Assembly: GCA_009784725.1 (NCBI GenBank)
Contig: WQXS01000004.1
Location: 62,001 to 126,000, forward strand
Origin: Oscillospiraceae bacterium
GTDB lineage: Bacteria; Bacillota; Clostridia; Oscillospirales; Oscillospiraceae
Direction of reading: 5' to 3'
Length of the DNA stretch: 64,000 nucleotides
The notes under the pieces are model-generated. The model saw only the letters and a program-made list of their open reading frames with translations. It made no database searches and was not told the DNA's origin. Below are positions 28,839 through 36,768 of the stretch, piece after piece. Numbering within the stretch: position 1 is the first letter of the stretch; each line of letters opens with the position of its first letter. Both the position numbers and the translations under genes were made by a program.

Positions 28839-31172
28839 ATGCGTGACGAATTTCGTAAAGAGCTGATAGAAACCGGGTATATTCACAAACTTCTTCCCTT
28901 GCACAAGGAACGCTCTGTAGAAACACGGTTGCTAAAGAAGAGTGTTCTGGACGGACGTTGTCTTTGGGACGGAACAGATACAGCGCCATGGACCAAAACA
29001 GGAACCGGAGAAATTAAATGCAGTGAAAATAAACTGAGAGTAATCGCTCCGCCGCGCTCGGAACATCCCGAACAGATGGGCCATTACGAGAATTTTCATT
29101 ATATGAATGCCGCCTTGCGTCTCGGCGGTGAAGATTGGAGAGGATACAACCGTGTACGATGCAGTATTTATGCAGACTGTCACGGGTACAGCAAGCCTTT
29201 TATTACAATATGCTTAAAAAATGACGGAGAGCAGAAAATACCCGATATATACGACCGTGAGGGATATCATTATGTGAATCTCAGTAACCATGAGTGGAAT
29301 GAATGTGTCTGGGAATTTCCGGACCTTCCCCGCGATGCAGTAACGGAGTTAAGCTTCAACATAAATTGTAACGGCAAGGAAATCGGCGGAGCAGATGAGT
29401 TTGCATTTGAAATAAAGGATATATATTTAGAAAAGGTTAAAAATCCCGATATGTCGCTCGGCTGGCAAGGGAATGACTTTACCGTTTGCTACAGCACTGT
29501 CGGATATAACTCAACAGGGCGCAAACGCAGTATTGTCGGAGCAACAGAGGGAAGCTTTGTACTGGAGGATGAAAAAGGGAATGTTGTATACAAAGGCGAA
29601 TTGAAAAAGCAGGAGAATGAAAAAGGTGTTTTCGGAGTCGCAGATTTCTCGGATTTTACTACAGAAGGTGTTTACCGCATTAAAGCAGGGAATTTATGCA
29701 GTGAGCTGTTTCCGATAAATGACAGGGTCATGGAAGAACCGATCTGGAAGGTAATTAATTATCTTTACGGTGAACGCTGCGGATATCCCGTAAACGGCGG
29801 GCACGGATATTGCCACGGTGACCTTGTTGCACACTTTAAGGACTATACCATTCCGTTTAACGGCGGATGGCATGATGCCGGTGATGTATCACAGCAGACA
29901 CTTCAAACAGCAGAAGTAGCTCTGGCACTCATGAATATGAGAAGCAAAGCAGTTAATGACCCTATTCTTAGTGCAAGATTGGATGAGGAAGCCCGCTGGG
30001 GTCTTGACTTTGTTCTGCGCACACGGCTGGAAGACGGATTTCGGGCAACCGGGCTTGGTATTCTCCGCTATACCGACAACCGTCTCGGTACAAATGATGA
30101 TGAGACTGCAAGGGTACATAACAGGTCATTTGATAATTTCTTAATGGCAGGTGTTGAAGCTGTTGCAGGCTTCCGTTATAAAAATGAGGATAAGGATTTT
30201 TCATGGAAAATGGAAAATGCGGCAAAGGAAGACTTTGATTATGCTATGGAGCGTTTTCTTGAAGTCGGCATAGAGCCCGGACTCAAGATGGAACACACGC
30301 ATAATGCAAGTTTATCTCAATTTTGGGCAGTTATTGTATGGTCGGCATCAGAGCTTCTGCGTGTTACGGGAAATGACTATTATGCGGGTAAAGCACGTGA
30401 GTACGCAGCGCTAATGCTTAAATGTCAGGAAGACGGAAGTGCAAACCTTCCGTTTAAAGGGTTTTTCTACCGTGAACCTGAAAAACGCACAATAGTCCAT
30501 TTTAATCATCAATCAAGAGACCATATATTTACTCAGGCATTGGTATCTCTGCTTCAAACACAGCCAAATGCAGAAGAACATTCTGTATGGGAGAAAGCTC
30601 TGCGTGATCAGGGGGATTACTATATTGCTATGGCGGAACATGCCGAGCCGTACGGGATGCTTCCGGCAGGTGTTCACCGTTATGATGAATACAAAGACAG
30701 CGAAACATTTTCACTCCTTCATGTTTATACCGATTATGAAAAGGACCGTGAAAATTACATAGAGCAGCTAAAATCAGGCATAAAACTGGATGAAAGCCAT
30801 TGTTTGCGCCAGTTCCCCGTTTGGTTCAGTTTCCGGGGTAACTGTGCCGTACATCTGGCATCGGGTACGGCAGCAGGAATGATAGGGCAATATTTTAATG
30901 ACAAGAGACTAAAAGATATCGCAGACGATCAGTTATATTTTGTCTTCGGCTTAAACCCGTTCGGGCAATCGCTGATGTACGGAGCGGGATATAATTATGC
31001 ACAGCAATATGCCTATCTTGCAGGAGAATTAACAGGAGAAATGCCTGTAGGCATTCAAACCCGCGCAAATGAAGATGTTCCCTACTGGCCGATGGCGAAT
31101 AACGCAACATATAAAGAAATCTGGACAAGCTCCGTCGGCAGATGGCTGTTATTGGCTGCAGTACAGTTTTAG
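28839..31172 (+). CDS. glycoside hydrolase family 9 enzyme without signal peptide
   Basis: A 777-residue enzyme. Residues about 40-205 form a carbohydrate-binding-like beta domain, about 210-295 an Ig-like cellulase N-terminal domain, and about 300-777 the GH9 (alpha/alpha)6 barrel. Asp346 and Asp349 in GGWHDAGD are the usual catalytic base pair. Glu760 in TYKEIW is the best candidate for the acid, in place of the NE-x-x-x-x-W form of classical endoglucanases. There is no signal peptide, so it should act in the cytoplasm on imported oligosaccharides. Some GH9 enzymes of this kind act on glucosaminides; specificity is not visible. Confidence 0.88.
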   Translation: MRDEFRKELIETGYIHKLLPLHKERSVETRLLKKSVLDGRCLWDGTDTAPWTKTGTGEIKCSENKLRVIAPPRSEHPEQMGHYENFHYMNAALRLGGEDWRGYNRVRCSIYADCHGYSKPFITICLKNDGEQKIPDIYDREGYHYVNLSNHEWNECVWEFPDLPRDAVTELSFNINCNGKEIGGADEFAFEIKDIYLEKVKNPDMSLGWQGNDFTVCYSTVGYNSTGRKRSIVGATEGSFVLEDEKGNVVYKGELKKQENEKGVFGVADFSDFTTEGVYRIKAGNLCSELFPINDRVMEEPIWKVINYLYGERCGYPVNGGHGYCHGDLVAHFKDYTIPFNGGWHDAGDVSQQTLQTAEVALALMNMRSKAVNDPILSARLDEEARWGLDFVLRTRLEDGFRATGLGILRYTDNRLGTNDDETARVHNRSFDNFLMAGVEAVAGFRYKNEDKDFSWKMENAAKEDFDYAMERFLEVGIEPGLKMEHTHNASLSQFWAVIVWSASELLRVTGNDYYAGKAREYAALMLKCQEDGSANLPFKGFFYREPEKRTIVHFNHQSRDHIFTQALVSLLQTQPNAEEHSVWEKALRDQGDYYIAMAEHAEPYGMLPAGVHRYDEYKDSETFSLLHVYTDYEKDRENYIEQLKSGIKLDESHCLRQFPVWFSFRGNCAVHLASGTAAGMIGQYFNDKRLKDIADDQLYFVFGLNPFGQSLMYGAGYNYAQQYAYLAGELTGEMPVGIQTRANEDVPYWPMANNATYKEIWTSSVGRWLLLAAVQF

Positions 31173-31273
31173 TTTTTCAAATATTATTATTTAACGGTTT
31201 TCATCAACAGTATTTGATGCATTTTTTACTTATTCTATTATTAAATTAACTTTTCAACAGGGAGGTTGAATTA

Positions 31274-31738
31274 ATGAACGCAAAAATAATAGGTATGCTT
31301 TCACTTGGAGCCATATCTATCGGGATTCTTCTCGGATTTATAGCAGGGGCATTGACAATGACACAACCCGAAGGGTTCAGCGCATCAAGGATGTTAATAA
31401 CATGGACTATTTTTGGTGCCGTATCAATTATTTTGCTGGTTTTTTCAATATTCCTGAAAACACAGGAAGTTCAAAATGAGCAAAGCACCCAACCAACTGA
31501 AGAAAACACAGATGATAATGACATAACAGATGTCCATACTGTAAATACCAACGAAGCCGGCAATTATAATGATGCAACTGTTAATGCTGATGAATTAAGC
31601 AACAGCAACGAAACAGCCTATACCAACGAAAACACAGAAAATTACAATGATGATATAACTAACTATAGCGAAGACTTAACCGATCTTTCCGAACAACCGG
31701 CAGAACCTCAAGATGAATACACCACAGAAGACTACTAA
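31274..31738 (+). CDS. two-helix membrane protein with Asn/Asp/Thr-rich tail
   Basis: A 154-residue protein of unknown function. Two membrane segments (about 5-30 and 40-62) are followed by a polar, low-complexity tail rich in Asn, Asp, Glu and Thr with repeated short NET/NYND-like units. RBS GGGAGG lies before ATG 31274. Nothing in the neighbourhood suggests its role. Confidence 0.7.
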   Translation: MNAKIIGMLSLGAISIGILLGFIAGALTMTQPEGFSASRMLITWTIFGAVSIILLVFSIFLKTQEVQNEQSTQPTEENTDDNDITDVHTVNTNEAGNYNDATVNADELSNSNETAYTNENTENYNDDITNYSEDLTDLSEQPAEPQDEYTTEDY

Positions 31739-31853
31739 GATTAAATGAATTCGCAGATGTTCGTGCATTAAGCTATATTTTCTGATATAGTATGAAAAAA
31801 CTATATTTGTTTGTTATTTATATTTGGAGAATTTCGTAAAGAGAGAAAAAGCA

Positions 31854-31943
31854 ATGCCGTTTTTTAGTAAGGTTCGGGAAAATATTTCGTTTATTTTAGG
31901 TGGAGCAGTTTTAACTGTTAATATAACGTTATCGTTATATTAA
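31854..31943 (+). CDS. possible 29-residue hydrophobic peptide
   Basis: A short ORF with MPFFSKVRENISF at the start, then a hydrophobic stretch ILGGAVLTVNI. AAAGAGAGAAAAAG lies just upstream but is not a clean ribosome binding site. Its last codons form the right arm of a perfect inverted repeat (31918-31943). It could be a real small membrane peptide, or chance; no homologue is recognised. Confidence 0.25.
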   Translation: MPFFSKVRENISFILGGAVLTVNITLSLY

Positions 31944-31991
31944 ACACATGTTTATTAATAATCTTTATAAATGTTTTATTATAACGTTATC
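31918..31991. promoter_or_regulatory. two palindromic operator-like sites
   Basis: A perfect 11-bp inverted repeat (31918-31928 and 31933-31943, loop TTAT) contains the palindrome ATAACGTTAT. The same 12-mer TATAACGTTATC recurs at 31980-31991, 58 bp downstream and just before the ribosome binding site of the frameshifted gene at 32008. Two equal palindromes in a promoter region fit binding of a dimeric repressor; no regulator gene is adjacent. Confidence 0.5.
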
Positions 31992-32007
31992 TCGGAGGAT
32001 TAAACCT

Positions 32008-32441
32008 GTGAATAGCAGCATTAAAAGGAAACTACTTTCAATTCCATTCTTTTACAGAAAATTCATCGAACTGGAAAACCTTCGCAAGGAAAATGCATAT
32101 TTGCGAAGCGGCCAACTTGATATTAGTAAAAATCACAAGTTCCGGACAGTCATAAAACGACCGAAACTTAAAAAAATGCCTAATATGCCTATACTTCATG
32201 TGGAAACAACGAAGAAAACACTTTTATAATAATTAACGGATCAAAACTATATCGTGTCAAGTTTAATGAAATAAATAAGATGAGACCCGATGTTGTCTGT
32301 GACGACAGCAAAATAGCACGTTTCACATGTCTCATTGACATATCAGAACCGTACTATGTAAATATTGATAAATTATCAATCGAATCAGCCATTATGATTA
32401 ACGGCATCTTAGAAACATCACTAATCGCAGAACTACAATAA
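32008..32441 (+). pseudogene. frameshifted gene of unknown function
   Basis: GTG 32008 has a good GGAGG site at 31994-31998 and opens a basic protein (NSSIKRKLLSIPFFYRKF) that stops at 32229. A second frame (-1), open from 32184, continues with convincing protein sequence to the stop at 32441 (NEENTFIIINGSKLYRVKF ... ending SLIAELQ). Joined, they would give a protein of about 140 residues. The switch point lies between about 32190 and 32220. No slippery heptamer fits a programmed -1 shift, so a mutation or sequencing error is most likely. Family not recognised. Confidence 0.6.
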
Positions 32442-32451
32442 AAAATAACTA

Positions 32452-32467
32452 AGCATTTAGAAGTTGG
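32452..32467 (+). repeat. 16-bp direct repeat, left copy (att-like)
   Basis: AGCATTTAGAAGTTGG is identical to 34915-34930, which abuts and includes the encoded CCA end of tRNA-Leu. The 2.46-kb interval between the copies holds exactly a toxin-antitoxin pair and a lipoprotein gene. No integrase is present. Confidence 0.5.
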
Positions 32468-32496
32468 ACGTATTTTAGAAAAGTTTTAGAAAACTC

Positions 32497-33186
32497 TTAT
32501 TGCTTATCCATGCTGTCACGAAAGTTTTGAGCGTCTTGCAGGAATTTCTCAAGAGGAACATCGGCGAATAGACCTTGTCGCCATTCCGTATAATCAAATG
32601 GTTCTCTACGCAATAAAGCAATAAATCGCTCAGCTTCAACAAGTCCTAGTTGTTTTGCCCTATTAAATGATTCGCGAATTGGAAAAACAATTGATTCAAG
32701 CTCTTTGAAAACATCATCACTAAAAGAAACTTCGCCACACGCAGAGCAAACATGTGATGGTACATTAATTATATTAATATTACACTCTTCAATTTCAATC
32801 CGAAAAGTTGTTTCTTTATTTTCTAATGAGTTTTTGCAAAGTAAGCAAGATTTTAGTTCGGTATCAAAAGTGTTTTCTTCATCGAAAAGTATAGAGAGAT
32901 AGTCACGACTGCCAAAAATGATACGAATAACAAATATATCTGTTCCGAAAATACGATAAAAAGCGAGATATTTCCCGCAAACAAGATAGCGATAATCATT
33001 ATCAATATCAGTAATAGATGAAAGCATTGCACCCAACTCGGCAAAGCCTTCCAATAATCGTACATTCTTGGCAATTTTTGCAATTGTGTTTTTTGCAGCA
33101 ATTGGGCTCATTAATTCCTCACGAATATATCTTTCAATCTCCACAAGGTCATTTAGCGCTTCGTGTGAATAATTAATTTTTTTCAT
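32497..33186 (-). CDS. ParE/RelE-like toxin fused to a YgiT-type zinc finger
   Basis: A 229-residue two-domain protein. Residues 1-103 resemble ParE/RelE toxins (YSHEALNDLVEIERYI, then LVCGKYLAFYRIFG and VIRIIFGSRDY). Residues about 112-165 form a YgiT/MqsA-type zinc finger with CLLC and CSAC pairs and the usual VPSHVCSACGEV. The remaining 60 residues are helical and unassigned. YgiT fingers normally occur in antitoxins, so the fusion to a toxin is odd. The gene overlaps the Phd/YefM-like antitoxin gene upstream by 14 bp, giving a translation-coupled pair. Confidence 0.82.
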   Translation of the reverse strand: MKKINYSHEALNDLVEIERYIREELMSPIAAKNTIAKIAKNVRLLEGFAELGAMLSSITDIDNDYRYLVCGKYLAFYRIFGTDIFVIRIIFGSRDYLSILFDEENTFDTELKSCLLCKNSLENKETTFRIEIEECNINIINVPSHVCSACGEVSFSDDVFKELESIVFPIRESFNRAKQLGLVEAERFIALLRREPFDYTEWRQGLFADVPLEKFLQDAQNFRDSMDKQ

Positions 33187-33433
33187 GAGAAAGACCCAGT
33201 TTTGCCTCTACATCGTCTGCTGATAGCCAACCTAGCTCCACTCCGCTTTTTTCGCCTTTTGCAAGCTCAGAAAATAACCTGATTGTTGCTTGTATTTTTT
33301 CATATTCACGCATATCTAGTATGGCATATCGGCCACGACCATTTTTTGTTAGAAAAACAGGTTGACCAACTTCAATATCACGCAATACAGTATTATAGTT
33401 TCTCAAATCTGACACAGGTAGTATGTTTGGCAT
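33173..33433 (-). CDS. Phd/YefM-family antitoxin
   Basis: An 86-residue DNA-binding antitoxin. The N-terminal LPVSDLRNYNTVLRDI and VFLTKNGRGRYAILDMREY are classic Phd/YefM features; the C-terminal half would neutralise the toxin. AAGGAG precedes the ATG. It is first in the pair, as is normal for autoregulated type II systems. Confidence 0.9.
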   Translation of the reverse strand: MPNILPVSDLRNYNTVLRDIEVGQPVFLTKNGRGRYAILDMREYEKIQATIRLFSELAKGEKSGVELGWLSADDVEAKLGLSHEKN

Positions 33434-33567
33434 AAATTCAACTCCTTTTCAAAAATGTAGCATAATATTAAGCAAAAAACAACGTAAAATATAATGCAGC
33501 TAATCAGCATTGTAAAAAAAGGGAGATGTCTTTAATTAGAAAATCTAAGATAATTCTTTTAATAATA

Positions 33568-34893
33568 TCAATAAATATAAGCGGGAAGTCTGTCTATATT
33601 TTCATCAACCCACAATGGAAAAGTCTCTGCAATGTCAGCACCAAGAATGTCATTAACAATCGCTACACGTGAACCTGACGGAATATTGACCAAGATTCCA
33701 AAAATCTCTAACAATTTATCCATACCAAACTCTTCATAAACATACCAGTAAAACACAGCGCCGAGAGTATACACTCTTACACCCGCAACAAAATAATCTA
33801 CGCTTAGAGCATACTCCAGACGATTATGAAATAACATAGATAATTCCTCATTAACTAAATCACGATAAGGTATAACTCTAGTTATATTGCCGGTAGTACT
33901 CGACGGATATAATCTATAAAATAAGTATGACTGAATAAAAGTAGCAAATCCTTCAGAATGGACTGCTGAAGAGATATTAGGATTCTTTACAAAAAATGCA
34001 CATTCCAGGACATGAGCATACTCATGTAAAATAAGTTCACTTAAATCTCTAGCCGGAAAATAGAATTCCGGAAATGAAGTTGGATCGGGATTTGACCAAG
34101 TACCAACATAATGTCCATGTATTTCCATATTTATGTCTCCGGAAGGAAGGTGTCTCACGTGTGGCCACCATCCATTCTCATATGCTTCGGAAGATGATGA
34201 ATAATTAGGAAAATATAGATTAAACTTTTGACCGCTGTCAGGAAGGTATAATCCTGTAAAGTCATGTACGACATCAATAATGTGGTTAATAAACGGAAAC
34301 AACCAAGATGAATAAATGTGGCCTGCCTTAAGATGGACGATATAATAGTCAGTTTCAATTGTCTTATCTTCATCAACGAGAATTAATTCTTCCTCTTCCC
34401 AATTGATTTGACCGGGGATTCCGGGAGCAGTTCTCAGTTGATGGACAAGAAGCGGTCTTTCGAAAACCCGAACAACAATCTTAGGGTCAAATGAATAAGT
34501 TTTACCGCCAAAAGTATAGTTAACAATTACATTGTATCTTCCAACATCGTACGGAAGACCATTATCATCCAAAGCTAACGCTAAATCGGCTGTTCCACTT
34601 GGTTCATACACAATTTCATAACTGTCAAAATCACCGGTTACCGTAAAGTCAAATTTTGTTTCATTATCATCAAAATAACGGGTGTGAAAATTGTTTAACG
34701 TGACTTCAATATTTGGTATTACCAACTCCGGTTCAGGTGTGGGCGTTGTTTCGACAATCGGCTCTGGTGTCAGTGTCGGCTCAGGTAATGGTTCATCTGT
34801 GCTACAGCTAAATATAAATAGTGTCAAGCAGATTACACACAGGGTAACAAATGCATTTTTTACTAAAAATCCTCGTTTTTGTGAAAACAACAT
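33568..34893 (-). CDS. lipoprotein with HExxH zinc-peptidase motif
   Basis: A 441-residue exported lipoprotein. The signal peptide ends in the lipobox IFSC with Cys30. A Pro/Thr/Glu linker (about 32-58) and a beta-rich Ig-like domain (about 60-145) precede a catalytic-looking domain with His290-Glu291-Tyr-Ala-His294 (LILHEYAHVLE). Glu314 in HSEGFATF lies 20 residues later, fitting the third zinc ligand of gluzincin peptidases. No family name is certain. AAAGGA precedes ATG 34893. It lies between the toxin-antitoxin pair and tRNA-Leu within the repeat-bounded segment. Confidence 0.75.
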   Translation of the reverse strand: MLFSQKRGFLVKNAFVTLCVICLTLFIFSCSTDEPLPEPTLTPEPIVETTPTPEPELVIPNIEVTLNNFHTRYFDDNETKFDFTVTGDFDSYEIVYEPSGTADLALALDDNGLPYDVGRYNVIVNYTFGGKTYSFDPKIVVRVFERPLLVHQLRTAPGIPGQINWEEEELILVDEDKTIETDYYIVHLKAGHIYSSWLFPFINHIIDVVHDFTGLYLPDSGQKFNLYFPNYSSSSEAYENGWWPHVRHLPSGDINMEIHGHYVGTWSNPDPTSFPEFYFPARDLSELILHEYAHVLECAFFVKNPNISSAVHSEGFATFIQSYLFYRLYPSSTTGNITRVIPYRDLVNEELSMLFHNRLEYALSVDYFVAGVRVYTLGAVFYWYVYEEFGMDKLLEIFGILVNIPSGSRVAIVNDILGADIAETFPLWVDENIDRLPAYIY

Positions 34894-34914
34894 AACATTT
34901 TCCTTTACAGCTAC

Positions 34915-34930
34915 AGCATTTAGAAGTTGG
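34915..34930 (+). repeat. 16-bp direct repeat, right copy (att-like)
   Basis: Identical to 32452-32467. Three of its bases (34928-34930) encode the CCA end of the adjacent minus-strand tRNA-Leu; the rest is tRNA 3' flank. Confidence 0.5.
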
Positions 34931-35015
34931 TGCGCGAGGGGGGACTTGAACCCCCACGTCCATATTGGACACTAGAACCTGAATCTAGCGAGTCTGCCAA
35001 TTCCACCACCCGCGC
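34928..35015 (-). tRNA. tRNA-Leu (anticodon CAG), CCA encoded
   Basis: The minus strand folds as a class II tRNA of 88 bases. The acceptor stem GCGCGGG pairs with CTCGCGC (one G-U). The D arm has GGTGGAATTGGCAGA, the anticodon loop TTCAGGT gives CAG, a long variable arm (GTGTCCAATATGGACG region) is typical of tRNA-Leu, and the T arm contains GTTCAAGTC. Discriminator A at 34931 is followed by an encoded CCA. Confidence 0.97.
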
Positions 35016-35190
35016 ATTTTAAAATATAACGTAATATACACCTAAAAGAGGCTATATGTCAAGAAGGCATAGTAACAGCAAAATATACGCCCAACTACAC
35101 TTGACATTGTGTCTTTGTTCAATTAGAATACACTATGTTGGGTTAAGGAATGTAAGAAATGAAAGAAATGGTTGGAACAGGAGTGGTATA

Positions 35191-36681
35191 GTGTATTCCG
35201 TCGGGTTCGATATTGAAAAGTATCTGAAACTGCAATCCGAAAAGATTCTTGAGCGGATTGAGATGTTTGAAAATAAATTATATTTGGAGTTTGGCGGCAA
35301 ACTCTTTGATGATTATCACGCAGCCCGAACATTACCGGGTTACACACCCGACATTAAAATACAGCTCTTAAAAACCCTCACAGATAAAGCAGAAATAATA
35401 ATTGTAGTAAACGCTTCAAATATTGACTCCAACAAGGAAATAGGTGACACGGGTGTTTCATACGATGACGATGTTCTAAGATTAATAGACGAAATAAGAA
35501 ATTATGACCTTTATGTCGGCAGTGTTGTTATCACCCAGTATTTGGGACAACCTGCCGCCAACACATTTAAAGAGTACCTTGAAGGCCTTGGCGTAACGGT
35601 TTATATAATGCACTATATTCCCGATACAGATTATCCGGCAAATGTTCAGCTTATACTCAGCGACAGAGGATATGGAAACAATGACTATATTAAAACAACA
35701 AGACCTCTGGTGATTGTAGCGGCTCCCGGACCCGGCAGCGGAAAAATGGCGGCATGCCTGTCACAGATGTATCACGAGAACAAAAGAGGCGTAAAAGCAG
35801 GATACGCAAAATTCGAAACCTTCCCGGTATGGAACCGCCCGCTTAAGCATATGGTTAATTTGGCATATGAAGCAGCAACTGCAGATTTAAACGACGTAAG
35901 CATGATAGACCCGTATCACCTTGAAGCATATAATGAACTTGCGGTTAATTACAACAGGGATGTTGAGGTATTTCCTATATTAAATGCTATGTTTACACGA
36001 ATTTGGGGAGAGAGCCCTTATCGGTCACCGACCGACATGGGTGTAAACATGATAGGATATTGCATAGATGATGAAATATGCACAAACGCTGCAAAACAGG
36101 AAATTATACGGCGATACTTCAATACTCAACTTGATTATGCAAGAGGGAAAGTTCAAAAATCCGCACTGTCAAAGCTTGAGCTGCTAATGAATAATACAGG
36201 CATTAAACCTGAGGAGAGACCTCCCGTAAAGCCGGCTTTGCAAAAAGCCGAAGACGCAAAATGTCCCTGTGTTGCTCTGGAGTTACCCGACGGAACAATT
36301 ATTACGGGAAGAACATCGTCACTTCTCGGTGCATCATCCGCTGCACTCCTTAATGCACTGAAGCATCTTGCAGGTATTGATGATGATGTACTATTGATTT
36401 CACCGACAGAGATTAAACCGATACAAAAACTTAAAGTCGGATACCTTGGCAATGAAAACCCAAGATTACAGACTGAAGAAGTGCTTCTGGCACTGGCTAT
36501 TAATGCAGCAACAAACAAAACTGCCGAGCTGGTAATGGAGCAGCTTACAAATTTAAGAAGGTCGGAAGCTCATTCAAGCGTGATACTGTCACAAATTGAT
36601 ATTGCTGTCTTCCGGCGGCTCGGTGTCAACATCACCTGTGAGCCTGTATATCAGAATAAGAGACTTTTCCAAGGAAGTTAA
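35191..36681 (+). CDS. DUF1846 family protein
   Basis: A 496-residue cytoplasmic protein of the DUF1846 family, structurally related to P-loop/Rossmann folds and of unclear function. Recognised by FDIEKYLKLQSEKILERI at the start, GGKLFDDYHAARTLPGY, and the phosphate-binding-like APGPGSGKMA. GTG 35191 is chosen because AGGAG lies seven bases upstream and the family begins here; the ORF extends upstream to 35056 with residues unlike the family. It is convergent with the foldase gene. Confidence 0.9.
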   Translation: MYSVGFDIEKYLKLQSEKILERIEMFENKLYLEFGGKLFDDYHAARTLPGYTPDIKIQLLKTLTDKAEIIIVVNASNIDSNKEIGDTGVSYDDDVLRLIDEIRNYDLYVGSVVITQYLGQPAANTFKEYLEGLGVTVYIMHYIPDTDYPANVQLILSDRGYGNNDYIKTTRPLVIVAAPGPGSGKMAACLSQMYHENKRGVKAGYAKFETFPVWNRPLKHMVNLAYEAATADLNDVSMIDPYHLEAYNELAVNYNRDVEVFPILNAMFTRIWGESPYRSPTDMGVNMIGYCIDDEICTNAAKQEIIRRYFNTQLDYARGKVQKSALSKLELLMNNTGIKPEERPPVKPALQKAEDAKCPCVALELPDGTIITGRTSSLLGASSAALLNALKHLAGIDDDVLLISPTEIKPIQKLKVGYLGNENPRLQTEEVLLALAINAATNKTAELVMEQLTNLRRSEAHSSVILSQIDIAVFRRLGVNITCEPVYQNKRLFQGS

Positions 36682-36683
36682 AA

Positions 36684-36764
36684 GAAAGCAAAAGGATATT
36701 TCCGATTGCTTTCATTACTTTCACAGTCATTGAGGTTTAGAAACCGCAATGGCTGTATTTATTT
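36684..36764. terminator. double hairpin terminator between convergent genes
   Basis: A first hairpin pairs GAAAGCAA (36684-36691) with TTGCTTTC (36706-36713). A second, stronger one pairs 36724-36732 with 36747-36755 (nine pairs, one G-U) plus an inner GGTTT/AAACC stem, followed by TATTTATTT. It serves the DUF1846 gene and possibly both directions. Confidence 0.75.
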
Positions 36765-36768
36765 GCAA

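Noticed and set aside
32185..32229. Programmed -1 ribosomal frameshift in the split gene
   Set aside because: No X-XXY-YYZ heptamer in the correct phase and no downstream pseudoknot evident.
32211..32880. 15-mer GAAGAAAACACTTTT present in the split gene and, inverted, in the toxin gene
   Set aside because: AT-rich and purine-rich; such a match is near chance level and not linked to any boundary.
35056..35190. N-terminal extension of the DUF1846 ORF
   Set aside because: Residues do not match the family, and a ribosome binding site and GTG start lie exactly at the family start (35191).
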